Of a DNA stretch of 20,989 nucleotides, positions 14,508 through 20,989 are shown one piece after another (positions within the stretch are counted from its first letter, which is position 1; each line of letters starts with the position of its first letter). The DNA lies in contig JAGRMP010000083.1 of the NCBI GenBank assembly GCA_020441225.1, positions 1 through 20,989 of the forward strand, given 5' to 3'. Origin of the DNA: Maritimibacter sp. Lineage in GTDB: Bacteria; Pseudomonadota; Alphaproteobacteria; Rhodobacterales; Rhodobacteraceae. Made by a program: the position numbers and the translations under genes. Under the pieces are notes generated by a model that saw only the letters and a program-made list of their open reading frames with translations, had not been told where the DNA came from and did not search any database.

Positions 14508-16136
14508 CTATTTCGCCGGCGGGGCCGGGTGGATGAAGGGCCAGGGCGAAGCGTCGCCGCCGCGCTCCACGGGCACTTCGATCACCACTGGCGCATCGGC
14601 GGCCAGCGCCACTTCCAACGCGGTTTTCAGCTCTGCCGGGTCGGTGGCGCGGATGCCTTTGACGCCGAAGCTCTCGGCCAACGCGACGAAGTCGGGGTTC
14701 TCGAGGTCCGCGCCCAGCAAGCGGTTGCCGTAGGCATTTTGCTGGTCGCGCCGCACGTTGCCGTAGGCCGCGTTGTTGAACACCACCGCCACGACGTTGA
14801 TGCGGTGTTGCGCGGCGGTGGCCAGTTCCTGCACGCCGAACATGAAACCGCCGTCGCCGGAGATCGAGATCACCGCCTTGTCGGGGTTGGCGACCTTGAC
14901 GCCAAGCGCCGTGTTGAAGCCAAAGCCGAGGTTGTCCTGATAAGCGCAGGTGACGTATTGGCGCGGCGCATACACCGGGAAGCACATGCGCGCGGTAAAG
15001 CCGACCTGACTGACCTCTTCGACGAAGAAACCGTCGCGCGGCAGCACCTCGCGGATCACCTTGAGATAGCCTTCCTGCGGCTGCACCGAGGTCAGCGCCT
15101 CGGCGGCGGCGGCGGACAGAGCGCGGTATTCGGCGCTCCGATCCGCGCGCGCCCCGACCTTGTCTTTCAACGCGGCGATCAGGGCGCGGGTGCCCTCGGC
15201 GGCATCGGCGACAACCCCGAGGTCGGGCTTCAGGCGGACAAACTCGGTCGGGTCGATGTCGATGCGCAGGGTCTTGAGGCCCTCGGGGAACCAGCGCCAG
15301 CGGAAGTGCTGCAACTCCAGTCGCGAGCCGATGCCGATTAGGAGGTCGCACTCGGGCCAGAAATTCCATGCCGCCGGGGGCAAAAGCGCGAGGTCGTCAT
15401 CCTCGGGCATCACGCCCTTGCCTTGCCGATGCGCGGTGACTGGCGCTTGTAGGAGGCGCGCCAGGTCCCGCACTTCGTCAGAGGCCTCCCAGGCGCCGCC
15501 GCCGACCATGATCATCGGGTTTTTCGCCGCCGCGATCATCTCGGCCGCCGCCGCGATGGCATCGGGATCGGGCGTGGGGGCCGCACGCGGGGCGGTGGCC
15601 GTCGGGGCGGCAACTTCGGCGGCCATGCCAAACACATCCCACGGTGCCTCGATGCCAACCGGGCGCTGGCGTCCCGATTTCATCTGGCAAAACGCCTCGG
15701 CCATGGTCTCGCCGGCCTCGGTCGGATGGTCAATCCGGTCGGCCCATTTGGTCAGGCCCTTGAGGGTGCCAAGGTGGTCGGGCAGTTCGTGAAGCTGGCC
15801 GCGCCCCTGACCGATCAGGTGCGACATGATGTTGCCGGTCACGCACATCACCGGCGTATTGGCGCCGTATGCGGTGCAAAGGGCCGCCCCCGAGTTTAAA
15901 AGCCCCGGACCGGGCACCACGGTGTAGACACCGGGCTTGCCGGAGGAGCGCGCGTAGCCATAGGCCATGTAGCCCGCACCCTGTTCGTGGCGCGTGTGGA
16001 TAAAGCGCATGCCCTCTTCCCGCGCCAGGGCGTCGTTGAAGTCATACATATGCGCGCCGGGGATGCCGAACACGGTGTCCACACCATTGGCGGTGAGGGA
16101 TTTGGCGATCACTTCGCCGGTGGTGAGCTTGGCCAT
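14508..16136 (-). CDS. Thiamine-diphosphate-dependent enzyme, acetolactate synthase / 2-oxoacid decarboxylase-like
   Basis: This 542-residue, three-domain ThDP enzyme has the N-terminal catalytic glutamate in RHEQGAGYMAYGYAR (Glu51) and PGPGLLN near 75-81. The central domain has MIMVGGGAWE, and the cofactor motif is GDGGF (427-431) to NN (454-455). The family includes acetolactate synthase, benzoylformate and arylpyruvate decarboxylases and oxalyl-CoA decarboxylase. No regulatory subunit gene is adjacent, which argues against biosynthetic acetolactate synthase. It is last in its operon, 9 bases after an aldehyde dehydrogenase with AAGGAA as ribosome site. A decarboxylase giving an aldehyde for that neighbour is likely by context. 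The substrate is unproven. Confidence 0.9.
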   Translation of the reverse strand: MAKLTTGEVIAKSLTANGVDTVFGIPGAHMYDFNDALAREEGMRFIHTRHEQGAGYMAYGYARSSGKPGVYTVVPGPGLLNSGAALCTAYGANTPVMCVTGNIMSHLIGQGRGQLHELPDHLGTLKGLTKWADRIDHPTEAGETMAEAFCQMKSGRQRPVGIEAPWDVFGMAAEVAAPTATAPRAAPTPDPDAIAAAAEMIAAAKNPMIMVGGGAWEASDEVRDLARLLQAPVTAHRQGKGVMPEDDDLALLPPAAWNFWPECDLLIGIGSRLELQHFRWRWFPEGLKTLRIDIDPTEFVRLKPDLGVVADAAEGTRALIAALKDKVGARADRSAEYRALSAAAAEALTSVQPQEGYLKVIREVLPRDGFFVEEVSQVGFTARMCFPVYAPRQYVTCAYQDNLGFGFNTALGVKVANPDKAVISISGDGGFMFGVQELATAAQHRINVVAVVFNNAAYGNVRRDQQNAYGNRLLGADLENPDFVALAESFGVKGIRATDPAELKTALEVALAADAPVVIEVPVERGGDASPWPFIHPAPPAK

Positions 16137-16145
16137 GTCGGTTCC

Positions 16146-17561
16146 TTATTTGGCGATCGAGAGAACTTGCACATTGGTGTATTCACGCAGGCCATCTTCG
16201 GAAAACTCAACCCCGATGCCCGACTGCTTGACGCCGCCCATGGGCACAGTCGGGTTGAGCACGGCATGGCGGTTGACCCAGCGGGTGCCGGCCTGAAGGC
16301 GCTTGGCGACCTCGGCGGCCTCGGCGGTGTCATTGCCCCAGACCGAGGCGCCAAGCCCGACCTCAAGGCTGTTGGCCGCGGCCACGGCCTCGTCGACGGT
16401 CTTGTAGGCGATGATCGGAATGACGGTGCCAAATTGCTCATCGCGCACCACGTCCATGTCGGCGGTGCAGCCGGTCAGAACGGTGAGCGGATAGAAATAA
16501 CCGGGGCCCTCAGGCGCCTCGCCACCCGTCAGCACCCGCGCGCCCTTGGCCTTGGCGTCCTCGACCATTCCCGACACCTTCTTGAACTGCAAGTCATTGG
16601 ACAGGGGGCCGATGAGATTGCCCTCCTTCATGCCGTCGCCCACCGGTATGGCGGCGACAAATTCCGCCAGCGCCGCGCCCACGGTCTCGACGTCATCCTC
16701 GTGCACATAGAGCCGCTTGAGGCAGGAACAGGTCTGGCCCGCGTTGATGAAAGTGCCCCAGAACAGGGGCTCCATCAGTGCCGACATATCGGTGCCCGGC
16801 AGGATGATACCGGCGTCGTTGCCGCCCAGTTCCAGCGTCAGTTTCTTCAGCGTCGGGCCCGCGCGTTCCATGATCCGGCGCCCGGTCGGGATCGAGCCGG
16901 TGAAGGTGATCTTGTCGATGTCCGGGTGCGTTGAGATCCGGTCGCCGACCTCGGCGTCGCCGGTCACGGCATTGAGCACACCGGGCGGCAGGATATCCGC
17001 CGCGTTGATCAGCTCGACCAGCTTCAACGTCGACAGCGGGGTATAGGGCGAGGGCTTGATGACGACGGTGCAGCCGATGCGGATCGCCGGCATGATATGC
17101 CAGATGCCGATCATCAGCGGCCAGTTCCACGGCGTGATCGAGGCGACGACGCCCACCGGCTCGCGGTGCACTTCGACGCGCTCTTCGTCATTGTCGATCA
17201 GCACCTCGGGGCGCAGCGACAGCCCGGCGGTGACGCGGGTCCAGCCCACCGCACCTTCGACCTCGAAATTGGCGCCGGGGCCGGTTTGCGGCTTGCCTTG
17301 CTCCTGGGTGATCAAGCGCGACAGTTCGGCGGCATTGGCCTCGATCAGATCGGCGATCCTGTGCAGCGCGGCGGCGCGGTCTGCGTCCGGGGTTGCGGCC
17401 CAGCCCGGGAAGGCAGCGCGCGCGGCGGCGACGGCGGCGTCAAGCTCGGCGATCGTGCCAAGTGCACAGTCGGCGGCGGCGGCGCCACTGGCGGGGTTGA
17501 TGACCTCAAAGGTCTCTGCCGTCTCAACCTGTTTGCCGTTAATCGTGAGCGCGAATGTCAT
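16146..17561 (-). CDS. NAD(P)-dependent aldehyde dehydrogenase
   Basis: This 471-residue ALDH has PWNWP with Asn146, VVIKPSP with Lys169, LELGGN with Glu244, and the nucleophile in AGQTCSC (Cys278). All catalytic residues are present. A second cysteine two residues after the nucleophile is unusual but not unique. The start has GGGAGG upstream. It should oxidise an aldehyde to a carboxylate in the cytoplasm. The next gene encodes a ThDP decarboxylase-like enzyme, so the pair may turn a 2-oxo acid into the acid one carbon shorter. A separate semialdehyde dehydrogenase at the head of the operon suggests this one has a different substrate. Confidence 0.92.
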   Translation of the reverse strand: MTFALTINGKQVETAETFEVINPASGAAAADCALGTIAELDAAVAAARAAFPGWAATPDADRAAALHRIADLIEANAAELSRLITQEQGKPQTGPGANFEVEGAVGWTRVTAGLSLRPEVLIDNDEERVEVHREPVGVVASITPWNWPLMIGIWHIMPAIRIGCTVVIKPSPYTPLSTLKLVELINAADILPPGVLNAVTGDAEVGDRISTHPDIDKITFTGSIPTGRRIMERAGPTLKKLTLELGGNDAGIILPGTDMSALMEPLFWGTFINAGQTCSCLKRLYVHEDDVETVGAALAEFVAAIPVGDGMKEGNLIGPLSNDLQFKKVSGMVEDAKAKGARVLTGGEAPEGPGYFYPLTVLTGCTADMDVVRDEQFGTVIPIIAYKTVDEAVAAANSLEVGLGASVWGNDTAEAAEVAKRLQAGTRWVNRHAVLNPTVPMGGVKQSGIGVEFSEDGLREYTNVQVLSIAK

Positions 17562-17648
17562 GAGTTTCCTCCCGGTTTATGTCTCTGGCAGTGATACGTG
17601 CCGCTCCGTCAGGCCAATGGCGTGGGGCCCGTCGCGTTGGCGACGTCC
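17562..17648. other. Intergenic gap inside the operon
   Basis: This 87-base gap is the only sizeable one in the operon. I see no strong hairpin or promoter. The ALDH ribosome site lies at its end. Confidence 0.4.
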
Positions 17649-18707
17649 CTATGAGTCCCACGCGAGCTTGAAATCCTCGCGAAACGCAAAGCGCGTCAGA
17701 TGCTGTTCTATGACGCTCTGCCAGCGCCTGAGATCGCCACGCGGGCCGGTTGTGGCCACCACATCCAGCGCCTCCGGCGTCGCCGTCATCTCGATGCGAT
17801 TGCCATTGTCGAAACGGATGCGCCCTTTGGTGGCGTCAAACGTGACCTCGGCCTTGTGCGACCAGTGCTTACAGAGCTGTTGCAGGTATTTGCTGGCCGC
17901 CTCGGTCTCGGCACGCCCCGTGGCGCTTTGGTCGGGCAGAAGCGAAAGCGCGGCGGCGGCACTGCCCCGCAGCCCTGAGGCCAGCAGCGTGACGTCGATG
18001 GCGGTGGCCACAAAGCACGCGCCGATCTCGAGGCAGGCCTTCTGCATCGCCGGTTGTAGCGTCAGGATGCCGCCCGCTTTGCCTGCGGCAACGATCTTGC
18101 GCATGGCCGCGAGCACTACCTCCTCGACCTCCGGCGCGCCCGCATCGCCAAGGTGGCCCATGTCGGCCGCAAGGTCCGATGGGCCGATGAACACCCCGTC
18201 AACGCCCTCAACGTCGAGGATCTCGTCGAGGGCCTCGATGCCGGCCCTGTTCTCGACCTGCACAAGCAGGCAGACCTCGTCGCCAGCGGTGCGCAGGTAG
18301 TCGGGGATCGCCGCGAAGCCAGAGGCGCGCGCCAGCGCCGAGCCCACCCCGCGAATGCCCAGCGGCGGATAATTGACAGCGCGCACGAGGTCGCGCGCTT
18401 GCGCCGCGCTTTCGACCATCGGGATCAGGAGCGTCTGCGCGCCCGCGTCCAGCAGTTGCTTGATCATCCAGCTTTCGCCAATGGTCGGACGCACGATCGC
18501 GTGGCTGCCAGATGCGGCGATGACCTGCAACTGACCGATGATCGAGCGCAGATCGTTGGGGGCGTGTTCGGCGTCGATGAGCAGCCAGTCAAACCCGGCA
18601 TGGGCGGCGATTTCCGACACATACGGATCGGCGAGGCCAAGCCAGCAACCCATCTGCGGGGTTCCCGCCCTGAGCGCGGATTTGAACGGATTATGCGGGG
18701 CTGACAA
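17649..18707 (-). CDS. hpaI: HpaI-type 4-hydroxy-2-oxo-heptane-1,7-dioate aldolase fused to a DUF2218 domain
   Basis: The protein has 352 residues against about 260 for HpaI. Residues 1-255 are a complete class II HpcH/HpaI aldolase: His48 (DAEHAP), Arg73, Glu152 (VQVENR) and Asp178 (GPSDLAADMG) correspond to His45, Arg70, Glu149 and Asp175 of E. coli HpaI. GIRGVGSALARAS is also conserved. It splits 4-hydroxy-2-oxoheptanedioate to pyruvate and succinic semialdehyde. Residues about 264-352 are a DUF2218 domain (ASKYLQQLCKHWSHK, KGRIRF, HLTRFAFRE), normally a separate small protein of unknown role. The start is TTG 18707, with AGGA seven bases upstream, 11 bases after hpaH. No ATG fits. Confidence 0.9.
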   Translation of the reverse strand: MSAPHNPFKSALRAGTPQMGCWLGLADPYVSEIAAHAGFDWLLIDAEHAPNDLRSIIGQLQVIAASGSHAIVRPTIGESWMIKQLLDAGAQTLLIPMVESAAQARDLVRAVNYPPLGIRGVGSALARASGFAAIPDYLRTAGDEVCLLVQVENRAGIEALDEILDVEGVDGVFIGPSDLAADMGHLGDAGAPEVEEVVLAAMRKIVAAGKAGGILTLQPAMQKACLEIGACFVATAIDVTLLASGLRGSAAAALSLLPDQSATGRAETEAASKYLQQLCKHWSHKAEVTFDATKGRIRFDNGNRIEMTATPEALDVVATTGPRGDLRRWQSVIEQHLTRFAFREDFKLAWDS

Positions 18708-18718
18708 TTTTTCGTCCT

Positions 18719-19519
18719 TTACGCGAAGCCGATTTCGACCGAGCCAAACGGGCCGAAGTCGGCATGGATCTGCGCGCCCGGCGGGCATTCGACCGGGCGG
18801 ATGAAGCTGCCAGACAGGATGACCTGCCCGGCCTCGATGCTTTGGCCGTATTGCGCCATGCGCCGCGCCAGCCAGACCACGCTTTCGACCGGATCGTTCA
18901 GAACGCCCGCGCCAAGCCCGGTCTCTTCGACCTCGCCGTCGCGTAACGTGATCGCCCCGACCCAGCGCAGGTCGAAGGCATCGACCGCGTGGCGGTCGGC
19001 GCCCAGAACGATACCGGCGTTGGCCGCGTTATCGCTGATCGTGTCGAGCACGCTGCGGGTCTTGCCGGTCGCCTGGTCCACCCGCTCGATCCGGGTGTCG
19101 AGGATCTCAATCGACGGGGCGACATAATCGGTCGCGGCGATGACGTCCTCGCGGGTGAGGGTCTCGCCGCCAAGCCCCGCCTTCATCACGAAGGCAATCT
19201 CGGCCTCGATCCGCGGCTGGATGAAGCGCCCCGCGGGCACGGTGGCTCCGGTGCCGAACGCCATGTCGTCAAACAGGATACCGCTGTCGGGCGTGCTGAT
19301 GCCCAGAGCATATTGCATCGCCTTCGAGGTCAGCCCGATCTTCCAGCCGATGACCCTGCGGCCCTGCGCCAGCTTTGCTCGGTAGATGGCATTCTGCACC
19401 TCGTAGGCGTCGTCCATCGTCATCTCGGGGTGACGCAGGCTCAGATGACCGATCTGTCGACCGGTCGCCTCCGCCTCGAGCAGGTCTGCCGCCGCGCGGG
19501 CATGTGCCTCGGGGGTCAT
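18719..19519 (-). CDS. hpaH: 2-oxo-hept-4-ene-1,7-dioate hydratase
   Basis: This 266-residue protein is near-identical in length to E. coli HpaH and shares its key blocks: KIGLTSKAMQ, PRIEAEIAF (Glu105 and Glu107), APSIEILDTR (Glu138), DTISDNAANAG and LSGSFIRPV. The three glutamates match the metal-binding set of HpaH. It hydrates 2-oxohept-4-ene-1,7-dioate to the substrate of the aldolase encoded next. Its ATG overlaps the stop of the FAH-family gene by 4 bases. It stands for the lower meta-cleavage pathway; hydratases for other dienoates look similar but are usually closer to MhpD. Confidence 0.93.
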   Translation of the reverse strand: MTPEAHARAAADLLEAEATGRQIGHLSLRHPEMTMDDAYEVQNAIYRAKLAQGRRVIGWKIGLTSKAMQYALGISTPDSGILFDDMAFGTGATVPAGRFIQPRIEAEIAFVMKAGLGGETLTREDVIAATDYVAPSIEILDTRIERVDQATGKTRSVLDTISDNAANAGIVLGADRHAVDAFDLRWVGAITLRDGEVEETGLGAGVLNDPVESVVWLARRMAQYGQSIEAGQVILSGSFIRPVECPPGAQIHADFGPFGSVEIGFA

Positions 19520-20370
19520 ACCACTTCGTCCTCGACGCCGTTTCGCAATGTGCCGATGCCGGCAACCTCAACCTCCACCACATCGCCGGGCTTGAGATAG
19601 CGCGGCGGATCGAACCGCGCGCCCGCGCCGGTGGGCGTGCCGGTGACGATGACGTCGCCGGGCAGGAGCGTCATGAAGGTCGAGATGTAGGCAATCTCTT
19701 CGCGGATCGGGAACATCATCCGATTGAGCGTGTCGTCCTGGCGGACCTCGCCGTTGACACGGGTGATGATGTGGGCATCGTCAAGCTGGGCCGCTTCGGT
19801 GAAGGGCACGAGCCACGGCCCGATGGCGCCGGAGCGATCCCAGTTCTTGCCTTGGGTGACGTTAAACTTCGCGTGGCGCACCCAGTCGCGGATCGTGCCT
19901 TCGTTGCACAGGGTGAGGGCTGCGATGTGGTCGTAGGCGTCCTCGGGTTTGATCCGCCGCCCGGACGTGCCGATGACGATGGCGACCTCGCCTTCATAGT
20001 CCAGCGTGTGGTTTTCGGGCGGGCGGATCAGCGGCTGACCATGCCCGGTAAAACCGCTGGCAAACCGCGGAAACAGGCTCATGTATTTCGGCTGCGCGCT
20101 GCCGTCCTTGTATTCGGCATTGCGGTCGGGAAAGTTCACGCCGACGCAAAGAATGCGTGGCGCGTTGGGCAGCACCATCTCGTAGACGACATCCGTGTGG
20201 GTGACGGCTTTGCCCTCGGCCGCTTCCGACAGTGCCGCGAAACCGCCGCCGGCGATCACGTCAAAAAGCGTCGGCCAGTCCGGAAAGGCGTCGTTCAGCG
20301 CGATCATGCCCGCATCGGTAACGGCGCCGTAGTATGTCTCGCCATCGGCGCTGTAGGTCGCGAAACGCAT
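19516..20370 (-). CDS. Fumarylacetoacetate hydrolase-family protein, HpaG-like isomerase/decarboxylase
   Basis: This FAH-fold protein has about 284 residues. The metal site is DYEGEVAIVIG, with two glutamates three codons apart (127 and 129 counting from the first ATG). The third ligand is expected as Asp in the NDxxxRD motif but reads Glu (CNEGTIRDW). GTPTGAGARFDPP and LKPGDVVEVEV near the end are conserved. In the homoprotocatechuate route a FAH-family enzyme (HpaG) decarboxylates and isomerises the ring-fission product, giving the substrate of hpaH, which overlaps it downstream. The ATG at 20370 has better spacing from GAGGAG (7 bases) than 20373. Another FAH activity, such as acylpyruvase, is possible. 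Confidence 0.88.
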   Translation of the reverse strand: MRFATYSADGETYYGAVTDAGMIALNDAFPDWPTLFDVIAGGGFAALSEAAEGKAVTHTDVVYEMVLPNAPRILCVGVNFPDRNAEYKDGSAQPKYMSLFPRFASGFTGHGQPLIRPPENHTLDYEGEVAIVIGTSGRRIKPEDAYDHIAALTLCNEGTIRDWVRHAKFNVTQGKNWDRSGAIGPWLVPFTEAAQLDDAHIITRVNGEVRQDDTLNRMMFPIREEIAYISTFMTLLPGDVIVTGTPTGAGARFDPPRYLKPGDVVEVEVAGIGTLRNGVEDEVV

Positions 20371-20374
20371 CATT

Positions 20375-20989
20375 TTACTCCTCGTCGACCGGGTCGATGC
20401 CGCCCATGCACAGGTATTTCAGTTCCAGGAAGTCATCGAGCCCGTGGCGCGAGCCCTCGCGGCCCAGCCCCGACATCTTCACGCCGCCGAACGGCGCTTC
20501 GGCGGTCGACACCAGCCCGGTGTTGATCCCCACCATGCCGTAGTCGAGCGCTTCGCCCATCCGCCACACGCGGCCCATGTCGCGGGTGTAGAAATACGAC
20601 GCCAGGCCGAAATCGGTGTCGTTCGCGGCGGCGATCACCTCCGCCTCGGTCTCGAAGCGGAAGAGCGGCGCGACCGGGCCAAAGGTCTCTTCCGTCGCCA
20701 CCGCCATATCCGCGGTCACGCCCTTCAGGATCGTCGGCTCGAAGAAGGTCCCGCCCAGCGCGTGGCGGTGCCCGCCCGAGATCACCTCGGCGCCCTTCGA
20801 CTGGGCGTCGCCGATATGCTCCTCGACCTTCGCCACGGCGGCATCGTCGATCAGCGGCCCGAAGGTGGTGCCTTCGTCAAAGCCGTTGCCGGTCTGCAGC
20901 CCGGCGAGCTTCGCCGCCAGCTTCTCGGCAAAGGCGTCATAGACCCCGGCCTGCACATAGATCCGGTTGGCGCAGACGCAGGTCTGGCC
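20375..20989 (-). CDS. gabD: Succinate-semialdehyde dehydrogenase, C-terminal part (cut by window end)
   Basis: Only the last 204 codons are in the window. The fragment begins exactly at GQTCVCANRIYVQ, which holds the catalytic cysteine. EETFGPVAPLFRF, FGLASYFYTRD, MVGINTGLVS and APFGGVKMSGLGREGS follow, a block typical of GabD-type succinate-semialdehyde dehydrogenases. It would oxidise the succinic semialdehyde released by the HpaI aldolase to succinate. The stop TAA lies one base from the first ATG of the FAH-family gene, so it is in the same operon. The 5' part and the promoter lie beyond 20989. Glutarate semialdehyde dehydrogenase is a close alternative. Confidence 0.9.
   Translation of the reverse strand, partial: GQTCVCANRIYVQAGVYDAFAEKLAAKLAGLQTGNGFDEGTTFGPLIDDAAVAKVEEHIGDAQSKGAEVISGGHRHALGGTFFEPTILKGVTADMAVATEETFGPVAPLFRFETEAEVIAAANDTDFGLASYFYTRDMGRVWRMGEALDYGMVGINTGLVSTAEAPFGGVKMSGLGREGSRHGLDDFLELKYLCMGGIDPVDEE

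Noticed and set aside
1..20989. CRISPR arrays, tRNA, rRNA and intact insertion sequences
   Set aside because: I found no regular repeat-spacer array, no tRNA-like cloverleaf with a recognisable T-loop, no rRNA and no complete transposase.

Overview
The window looks like a chromosomal or plasmid stretch from a Rhodobacterales-type alphaproteobacterium. The DNA is GC-rich and the genes are packed in operons with ATGA overlaps. It carries a tripartite tricarboxylate transporter (TctCBA), a dimethylglycine-dehydrogenase-like flavoprotein with a GcvT domain, and the 5' end of an etfB that resembles alphaproteobacterial copies. The taxon is an inference from gene content.

Region A (about 1-11276) is a catabolic module read from the minus strand and headed by a divergent IclR regulator (10497-11276, plus). 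The operon order is: FAD/GcvT oxidoreductase, UPF0261 (Tm-1-like) protein, tctC, tctB, tctA, class III PLP enzyme of the phospho-lyase (AGXT2L/ETNPPL) type, APH-fold small-molecule kinase, SDR. The last three genes overlap by 4 bases. A kinase next to an AGXT2L-type enzyme suggests that an amino-alcohol is phosphorylated and then split to an aldehyde, ammonia and phosphate. The flavoprotein could remove N-methyl groups beforehand. The exact substrate is unknown. The divergent promoter holds a striking 10-bp-phased array of alternating GGTGCGA / TCGCACC half-sites.

Region B (11277-12704, plus 1-348 at the other end) is a gene graveyard. It contains the first codons of a class III aminotransferase, an IS3-type orfA fragment with an in-frame stop, an unrecognised coding fragment, and a frameshifted serine recombinase. 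At the left end an etfB 5' fragment with a lost start codon runs into a 49-codon segment that is homologous to the unrecognised fragment at 11602-11748. Module A is therefore bracketed by diverged direct repeats and by truncated genes.

Region C (12705-14411) holds 4-hydroxyphenylpyruvate dioxygenase (hpd, minus) and a divergent Lrp/AsnC regulator (plus).

Region D (14457-20989) starts with a hairpin terminator. A minus-strand operon follows, in transcription order: gabD-like semialdehyde dehydrogenase (cut by the window edge), FAH-family hydrolase, hpaH hydratase, hpaI aldolase fused to a DUF2218 domain, aldehyde dehydrogenase, ThDP-dependent decarboxylase-like enzyme. The gabD, FAH-family, hpaH and hpaI genes form the lower half of a meta-cleavage route of homoprotocatechuate type, ending in pyruvate plus succinate. 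The upper ring-cleavage genes are not in this window.
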